Assembly (NCBI GenBank): GCA_003116995.1
Contig: BDSL01000112.1
Coordinates: forward strand, 62,001-126,000
Length of the DNA stretch: 64,000 nucleotides
Source: Yamagishiella unicocca
Taxonomy: Eukaryota; Chlorophyta; Chlorophyceae; Chlamydomonadales; Volvocaceae
Direction of reading: 5' to 3'
Shown here: positions 57,001 through 64,000 of the stretch, one piece after another
How the letters are laid out: every line of letters starts with the position of its first letter
Numbering within the stretch: the stretch's first letter is position 1
Notes under the pieces: generated by a model
What the model saw: the letters and a program-made list of their open reading frames with translations, nothing else
Told to the model about the DNA's origin: nothing
Database searches by the model: none
Program-made: the position numbers and the translations under genes

Positions 57001-60000
57001 CGCTCCCGACGACACACTGATGTCTTGTCACACAGACGCACGCACACACACCTGCAGCTCCATGGCCTGTACGATGCCCCGAGGTGGCATGATGTCCTTG
57101 ATCTCGTACCTGTACGGCAGTAGCAACAGTACGGCAGTGGGGACAGCAGCGAACCAGGACCGTTTCAGAAGCATTCCGTGCCATGAGCTGCAACCCCCCC
57201 CCCCCGCTCCTCAACGACCCGCCCCCGGCTCCTCCAGCCCCGCCAGTACGGCAGGGCCAGCACGGCGATAAACCCCTGTCGGCCAGCCCCTGCCCCTCCT
57301 CCTCCATCAGCCACCCTTGCCCAAGGCGCCTGTAAACCTCAACCGCCTGGAGTGCGTGCGCCACAACTTCCAACCCCCAACGTCCAACGGCCTCACGGAC
57401 CTGAGGCACTGCAGCCCCCACGCCTCCGCCGCCTCGTTGATCGACCGCACGATATTGTGGTTGAGGGCCTGGTGGGTTGGGGTTATACAAACCGTTTTAC
57501 GCGACGGGACAGGATAGAGTTGGGGGTGGGCGAGGAAACCGTTCGGTGGGAGCACGGCGGCAATGGCACGGACACGTCAACACCACGGACACATCAGCTG
57601 TACGGCCACATCAGCTGTACGGGCATATTAATATTACGGCCATCTCAGCTGTACGGCCGCCCAGGACCCCACCGCACCTCGCGCTCCTCGAACGTCTTGT
57701 CCAGCGTGATCTTACCCAGCTCGCTGGCGGGAGGGAGGAGATCCCGGGTATGAGCCAGGTAGTGAGTTGGGGGTTGGCGGTTGGGGGTTGGGCCGCAAGT
57801 CATGACGCGGGGTGCCTCACAACGACAACCACCGGCATGCTGCTGGGGCGCATCGCGGCCTCCAGGAGCTCACGAATGGGTGCTAGCTTCGACGTGGCGA
57901 GAGAGGAGGGGTCCTGCTGCCCGCTGCCGCCCCGGCAAGCCCCCTCCCTCCCTAGGGTTTGGTGGCCCTAACGCCGCAGCCCCAGCCCCAACGCCGGAAC
58001 CGCACCCGGACCCGTCAGAACCCCACGCGCTCAATCCCCCCCAAACCCGACCCCCCCCAAACCCGGTTCCCCCCAAACCCCTGCCTTTCCAGTCACCCCG
58101 CACGACCTGCCTCCCCAGTCGCCCCGCACGGCCTGCACCCCACCTTATCTCCTTGCTTTCCGAGCTGCGGCTTTCCTCTCCACCCACCTCCTCATGGTGG
58201 TCTGTGCCAGCTGCCCCACAGCGTACAGCGCGTTGTCGACTCCGTAGCTGGCCTTGAAGGCGTCAACCACCTGGCGGCTCCAGGGGGGGGAGGGGGGGGC
58301 CTACTTAAAAGAGCCGGTAACGTGACTGGGGAAATATAGAAGGGGGGGATGGCATAAAGACCGGTTACACGACGCAGGTATAATAGCTGGCGCATTGTCT
58401 CCGGACATAGTTGTGGGCGCATGCTGGAGGTGGGGGGGGGGAGACAATAGTTGTGGGCGCATGCTGAAGGTGGGGGGGAGGTTGAGAGGAAACCCGCTGG
58501 TGAGGTGAGGTGGGGGAGGCGGGGGCAGAGGTGCGCGTGAAGGCGTCGGGAGGGGCAGGGATGAGGAAGAGGGTGGTCGCGGAGAGGGGGTGGAGCGTGA
58601 GGGGGGCAGGGGAGCCGCACCCTCACCGGGCCGCCGCCACATGAGGCGGTCTCGGAGCTCGTCGCACCATGTCTGCCCCTTTCCTCACCATCCCCCCCCA
58701 TCCCCCCACTCCCCGAGTCCCTACGGCTCCCAACCCACACAGCGGTACGACATGACGCGGCCGTACCTTGACGTACAGCACCCCGTCGATGGTGATTGTC
58801 ACGTTGTCCTTGGTGATGGCGGTCTGCTGGCTGATGGTGATGGCCAGCTCCTTGAGGGAGTGCACGTAGGCCACACGGTCGACCTGCCAGAGGGGGAGGT
58901 GGACAGGATACACGCGGGTGGGCACGGTGGGCACGGTGGGCACGGTGGGCACGGTGGGCACGGTGGGCACGGTGGGCAAGGCGGTGGTGAAGGTAGTGGG
59001 TGTGGTGGTGATAAAGCTGTGGCTGTGAAATCCCGACGCGTGTTGCGCTGGCGTGAGAGGGGCGACGGGGTGTTGCGCTGGCACATTAGATCCGCGACGG
59101 GGGTGTGCAGGCACCTCCAGGGAGGGGGGAGGTCTAGGCAGGAGTGTTCAGGTGGCCGGAAGAGGTGTAGGTACCTCCAGGGAGGGGGGAGGTCCAGGGC
59201 TCAACCTAACCCAGCCCCACCCCAAACCTGGGGGTCCCAGCTCAACGTTCCCCCCGGCGCCAGCCCCGGCCCCTCGCCGGCTTTACGTCACGACTCCTCT
59301 TTCCCCCCACCCACCCACACTCATCGCCGGCCCCCTCCCCTTCCCTGGAGCGTACCAGGGGTATCAGGAAGTGCAGCCCCGACCCGAGGGTCCCTCGATA
59401 CCGACCGAACCGCTCGATCACGTAAGCGGTCTTCTCCGGCACGATGCTGCGGGGTTCGGTTCGACGGGGGGAGGGGCAGAGGAGGGGTGGGGGAGGGTTG
59501 AGAGTTGCGGTGATGACGGGAAGGGACGAGGTGAGGGGTGGGGGAGACGGGGGTTCACGAGGTGGGAGCCGCAGCGGGGGGGTCCCTCGACCGCGGTCGC
59601 CGGCGGTATGGTCATGTGCGATGTGATGCGATGTGATGCGGCGCTGCGCAGCGCTGTGTGGTGCCGTGCAGTGTGGTGTGTATGGTGTGTGTGTGGGGGG
59701 GGCGCTGGGTGTGCGTGGGGTGGCATAAACACCGGTTACGCGACATGGACAGGATAGCTGTATGTGTGGGGTGGTGGTGGCGAGAAAACCCGGTTACACG
59801 ACCGGGGAACCCGGGCCGCAACGACCCGAGGCCGACGCGACGGGATGCGGCGGTTGGGTGTGGGGTGCGGGGCGGGCGGGGCGGGAGGGGCGGGCGGGGC
59901 GGGAGGGGCGGGCGGGGCGGGAGGGGCGGGAGGGGCGGGAGGGGCGGGGCACCATGGGTCGTGTGGGCAGGGCGGGATACAGCTGCTGCTGCTGTTGGAT

Positions 60001-60671
60001 CGACAGGTAAATCAGTTAGTTGGTTAGTCTGCTACGGCCTGCTAGGGGCTGATACGGGCTGCAGTGCGATGCAGTGTAGTGGGGGGGATGGGACGCACGC
60101 AGGGGCCGGGAGCGGGGAATGGGATTTTGTGTGGTTGAGATACCAGCCGGAAGGGGGGAGGGATGGGACGCACGCAGGGGCCGGGAGCGGGGAATGGGAT
60201 TTTGTGCGGTTGAGATACCAGCCGGAAGGGGGGAGGTTGAGATACCAATCGGAGACGGGGGAGAGCGCGAAGGGAGGGGGGATGGATGGTCCTTATGCCT
60301 TGGGGAGGTCAACTGGGGAGGAGGGCGGAAAAGCAATTACGAACTCACAGGACGCCCACGTTGGCAGGTGGTGCCAGAGGGAAGTAGTAGTCCGAGCCCG
60401 CGTCCCGCCGACCGAACGCAGATCCGAGCCGCATATGTGGCGGGCTTGACGTGGCGATGCCACGGACGCCCTGACGACATGCCGCTCCCCAAGCCGGCAG
60501 CAGCGCTAGAGAGCGTGAAAGTTCCCCGGTGGTGGTAGCGCTAGATGCGCTGAGCAGGCCGTTGCCAAGCGCTGGGTCCAACGCGGACGCGACCGGACGC
60601 GCAGTCCACGACAGCGCCTGCCGTGAGGCCAGGCCCAGCAGTAAACGACCGCTCCTGCCTCCGTTCGTCAT
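54089..60671 (-). CDS. SLP2: Mitochondrial stomatin-like protein 2 (SPFH/Band 7)
   Basis: Eleven minus-strand exons: 60671-60349, 59446-59356, 58883-58767, 58270-58188, 57723-57678, 57468-57401, 57109-57052, 56879-56787, 56372-56193, 55487-55301, 54264-54089; all phases agree, 473 aa. The first about 100 residues are Arg/Ser/Ala-rich with few acidic residues, as in a mitochondrial presequence. The SPFH domain starts at [24 protein letters not shown], then [83 protein letters not shown] and a helical [46 protein letters not shown] is the family's C-terminal mark. SLP2 oligomerises at the inner membrane and organises cardiolipin-rich patches with prohibitins and proteases. The last exon (STRKTMQ end) was chosen because its phase fits; skipping that splice gives a different 72-residue end. 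The donor at 57400 (GTCCGT) is weak. Confidence 0.94.
55197..55316 (-). repeat. 53-bp duplication of exon end plus donor (SLP2)
   Basis: The exon end GGGCGGC...GGCGG with donor GTAGGCTGGGGCAGTGTGG recurs 53 bp into the intron (donors at 55300 and 55247), with a third, donor-less partial copy near 55195. 53 is not a multiple of three. Confidence 0.88.
55908..56188. repeat. CCCCACCTCCA minisatellite in SLP2 intron
   Basis: About 20 short units built from CCCCCACCTCCA and AACCCCAACCTCCA fill the donor-side end of the intron after exon 56193-56372. The minus-sense unit TGGAGGTGGGG resembles the donor GAGGTGGGTGG of that exon, so the array may have been seeded there (inference). Confidence 0.92.
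57588..57662 (+). repeat. CAGCTGTACGGCCACAT repeat
   Basis: Four imperfect copies of an 18-base unit containing GTACGGC just below the SLP2 exon 57678-57723. Confidence 0.8.
58918..58980 (+). repeat. 10-bp GGGCACGGTG repeat in SLP2 intron
   Basis: About six exact copies near the acceptor of exon 58767-58883 (minus gene). Confidence 0.93.
59868..59952 (+). repeat. GGGGCGGGAGGGGCGGGC repeat in SLP2 intron 1
   Basis: G-rich tandem units with GGG runs throughout, potentially G-quadruplex forming on the plus strand. Confidence 0.88.
60087..60234 (+). repeat. 74-bp direct duplication in SLP2 intron 1
   Basis: Two almost identical copies of a 74-bp block containing GGGACGCACGCAGGGGCC and GATACCAGCCGGAAGGG, separated by no spacer; a short third piece (GAGATACCA) follows. 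Confidence 0.93.
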
Positions 60672-62651
60672 GATATACTGCTTTATAGTCAAGAGAGTAT
60701 TGCGTCTTTGGCACACTGATGGGTAAGATAGTGGATGGTGTAAATCAGCACAGATCAAACGCACGACCGCACACAGAGGTAGGCAAAGGAGTATTCGCGT
60801 TAAAAAGAGGTCTTTTGTTACAGATACGTGACACTAGGCGAAGGGACGACTACTTAGTATCGTAAGTTGGTTGGCTGAGTCGAAACTTGTTCTGCAGCCA
60901 GCTGCACACCAACAAGATACCCGCCTATATGGGTCAAGAGTATGACCTATGCTATCGTACTCCTGTATTGGAAGATGATTTAAGCGAAGCGATGCAGCAA
61001 CATAAATGTATGATCATTGCACGAGCCAGGTCACAGCACCAGACGATCTGCATCCTGTGGTGCTTTCATCGGCTCTGTGAATGTTCAGGCGATATGCTGC
61101 CTCTGTAAAAAAAGAAATTGTGCTTGCGCGTCGCTATCAGAAGTCCATGCCAGCAGGTCGAGCGGGTGGGCAAGCGAGGGTGCGCGGCTGAAACGCGACT
61201 GAGTCGCGTGCAATAGCGTGCTGGGCAAGCCGATCTGCTCTGAATCAGCGGCCACGTCTCATACGGGTACCAGGGCTTAGACCCAGATCCCCCCCGTCGG
61301 GTTTCGGACATCCACGGGTTTCCCTCGAACCCCCCGTCGGGGTCCATGCTGGTGCATTCGTGTACATTACCCGACCCGTGGGTCATACCTGACGTCCCCA
61401 AGTAGCAGCACAGAACCTAGCGCTACGCCTCGGCCTCTCCACCGCCCTTCACCCTCCACCTTAACCCTACCATTTCCGTGCGTTACGCCTGCGGCTGCGC
61501 TTGAACGCCTAGAAGGGTTGCGACTCATGGGATCAGGTATCATCGCTCTGCTTGAGGCCAGCACCCAATGCCGACATAGGTAGCCTAACAACGCCCTAAA
61601 GCGCAAAATTTGCTACGGTTCGCATTCTGATGCGGCACGCAGCTAATACAGCGATCAGGTGTTCCTGCACGTGGCTCCTCACTGCTCCACCCCGCAAGAA
61701 AGCCAGCACCCCACACATGCCGTCGAGCGAGGGTTGCCCATGGCCCACTGCATGCCAAACCAGTGCCCTCATTGCCGTACGCAGCGGAATGGCGGCTATA
61801 CTAGGCCTTCTCGGGGCTCAGCTCCTTACAGCCAGGAAGGTACAGATCCTACTCATGTTGACCTGATGGGTTGGTACCCTTCCAGGTGTGAACCATACCA
61901 GCGCAGGCGCAAAACGAAATGCCAGCGAAGACTGAGGAGGAACCGCTTACAGCACCTCAGCATTACCCTAGTGGGGTTCGCGGTTTCACACATGGGAGGA
62001 TGATAGGTGGACAGAGGGCTTCGTGCCCTGCAGGTAGCGCAACCCGGCATCAAAAGCGTATGCTCAGCTGGCTGCGGTCACCCGACTATGTGGTCAAAGA
62101 AGTTCACTTGCGTTATGCATGACACCGGCTGGGAAATCGTGCGAACCGTCTTCATTACAGCATCGGGGCGCAGTCCGCAATCTGCAGCGGGGCAGCCCCC
62201 TGCAAGCGTCACTGCCCAATTCTGCACAGTCCCGCCACTTTACGCTTCGGAGCCACGGATACGCACCGCGACAACGCTATGTACGACCTAACTGTACGTA
62301 CGACCCGAGGACACGAGACCGCACGTGGATCACGGTTGCGGTTTGTTTATTAAGGGCCACGTAATTATGGGGGTCCAACGCACCGCTGTTGGCCCCAATC
62401 AGAGCTTCTCGCTCTACGGCGTAAGTGCCAGCTAGGGCGCGTGCTTGGAAATGCCAGCACGGCAGCAGCTTCAAGAGGTCATAAAACATCGAACAGCAGG
62501 CACACATAGTGAGGCCCCTGCGTGGTCTTATTAAGGAGGACGATACGTCCGGCGTGCGAACTCAGCACGGTATGTATAGGAAGGGGGCCGTGTAGCGTTC
62601 GCCGAGCGCCACCAAGGGCACGATCGGCTCCTCGCAGACATCGAGCTTGGC
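60672..62651. other. Upstream region of SLP2; no gene recognised
   Basis: Only short domain-free frames were seen. A minus-oriented A-type dispersed repeat lies at 61303-61337. A 114-codon plus frame at 61659-62003 contains CPHC but nothing else family-like. Confidence 0.45.
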
Positions 62652-63328
62652 TTAGAACTCAGACTTGCCGCACTTGCTGCACTTGCTGCAAGGCATAACG
62701 AGGAGAAGGGGTTGAACAGGGAGTGGCAAACAGGGTTTTAGGTGCCGAGGAAGCAGGCTCGCTAGCAGGCGCACGGCGTGCACCATTCCACCCCGAGCAT
62801 GCCACATCAATCGTATCCAACACGGGCCGAGAGTGCATACCGGTATACCACATAAGAGTGTCCAACACGCGCCGGGAGTGCATACCGGTATGCTGAGGGA
62901 GACATGTGACGATAACGCCGAGCACGCACACATACACCGCGGCGGGAACGATGCATAGCCTTGATTGACCGCGAGCTTTCTGGTTCCGGCAGAACACATT
63001 CCCTAAACTGCAAACACGAAAACGCCTGGTTTCTCAGCGGGACAGTGCGGAGGGTAAGGATCTACACGTATTTCAGAGCTGAGGTGGAGGCCCCACACAC
63101 GCCTCCTCCTGGTGGACAGAGGATGAGTAGGTACCGTCACGGCGCCTCGGTACAAATGTGGCCCGGACGGCGTTTTGCGCCGCACCTGCGCTTTCGCTTC
63201 CATGGCAAGGAGGACGACAACCCACGCACCTGAACTTGAAGGTGTGCTTCTGGCCGTCGGTGCACAGGCCACCCTTGGCGCTGCCAGGCGAGACCGTCTT
63301 GCCGTAGCCCTCGCCAGCACCGCACTTG
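62652..63328 (-). CDS. C-terminal exons of a zinc-ribbon-like protein (partial model)
   Basis: Two minus-strand exons fit in phase 2: 63328-63230 (SKCGAGEGYGKTVSPGSAK, then GGLCTDGQKHTFKF) and 62685-62652 (SKCSKCGKSEF, stop). The CxxCG knuckles and the spacing of Cys pairs suggest a small zinc ribbon, and QKHTFKFSKCSKCG reads like a genuine protein end. Upstream exons must exist because the first block starts in the middle of a codon; none could be placed before the window edge. The function is unknown. Both exons begin after an acceptor CAG followed by CAAGTGC, so one may have arisen from the other. Confidence 0.45.
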
Positions 63329-64000
63329 CTGCGAGGGGGCAGTAGGGGTCGTGGCGTCAGCGGGAGAGGCAGGGTTCGGATGGCTGCGCTACAATCAGAA
63401 GCGCGGGGGCGCTGTTGTCTAAAGTTGGTACGCACAGGACTGAACAAACATGGGATGCGCCCTTAGAACCAAGGTAGTAGAACGGTAAGACAGTTTGTAT
63501 CGGTCCAGCATCTGGGTTAGATCGGAATGCGCTTAAGAAGGTTTGCTCGTGTTTGAAGCCTGTTTTGCCAGCATTGAGCATAAGGCGGATCGATACTATG
63601 GAGACGCCAAAAGCCTGCAGTTGAGATCGCGACTCCTGTTAGGGTTTGCCATGTCAGCGAAGCAGGAGACATCGGGTTTTACGCTGCAAGATTTTCGGCC
63701 CAGTAACCAAGCCGCCGATGTCAGCGAGGTGAACAGGGTTTGTGCCTTATTGGTACAGCTATCGCGACAGGGATACTTGTTTCCGTCCGATACTTTACAT
63801 ATGGCTTAGCTCTGTAGGTTATCAAGAAGCTGCCAGCGGAGGCTATGGGTGATGACTAGACTTTTGACGCGTCATCCGAACATGTTTCGTTACGGAATTG
63901 CATGCAGCCGGAACAAGTGCCCTTCCAAGTACTCCCGGGGATCAACCCAATGCATGTGTCCATGGTTTGAGTTTACACTGACAGTCTGAACAAAGGTACG
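63329..64000. other. No further gene recognised at the right edge
   Basis: Might contain upstream exons of the zinc-ribbon-like gene on the minus strand, but no exon with a matching phase-2 donor was convincing. Confidence 0.35.

Noticed and set aside
61659..62003. Plus frame with CMPNQCPHC
   Set aside because: One isolated Cys pair; the rest has no zinc-finger spacing or repeat, and no exon phase partner was found.

Overview
The window is nuclear DNA of a green alga, most likely a volvocine or other chlamydomonadalean species. Reasons: genes are GC-rich and split by many short introns (almost all GT...AG, often starting GTG); exons carry long Ala/Gly/Ser/Gln tracts; introns are packed with minisatellites; TGTAA-type polyadenylation motifs follow some genes; and a lineage-typical ankyrin-repeat family protein is present. 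No rRNA, tRNA, prokaryotic operon or CRISPR array was seen. Exon models were built by hand from homology, splice sites and phase; every junction in the seven main models keeps frame.

Layout from left to right. (1) 1-3411: a decayed LINE reverse-transcriptase tail on the minus strand, then an ankyrin-repeat gene (+) with a frameshift in a C-run. (2) 5030-19735: a 23-exon orphan N-terminal kinesin (+), about 1789 aa. (3) 22047-25011: a two-exon acid DNase II (+). (4) 26999-31313: an eight-exon TPR protein resembling Acl4, the ribosomal protein L4 assembly chaperone (-). (5) 32926-35938: proteasome lid subunit RPN9/PSMD13 (-), divergent from (6) 37657-44663: a 14-exon PDI-C family disulfide isomerase (ERGIC plus thioredoxin plus COPII-coat ERV domains, +). 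(7) 49441-51741: a Gln-rich protein of unknown function (-). (8) 54089-60671: an 11-exon mitochondrial stomatin-like protein 2 (-). (9) 62652-63328 or beyond: the C-terminal end of a zinc-ribbon-like protein (-). These are unrelated housekeeping or lineage-specific eukaryotic genes, not a cluster with one function; RPN9, Acl4, PDI-C and SLP2 do all serve protein homeostasis in different compartments.

The most unusual signal lies in the introns. In five genes the end of an exon together with its 5' splice site has been tandemly duplicated into the intron, giving two to seven donor copies. In addition, several families of short dispersed repeats recur in almost every gene. They sit close to exon borders and are oriented so that the same element end faces the nearer exon, and some introns carry copies in opposite orientation at their two ends. 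A 30-bp near-perfect hairpin lies in a kinesin intron.
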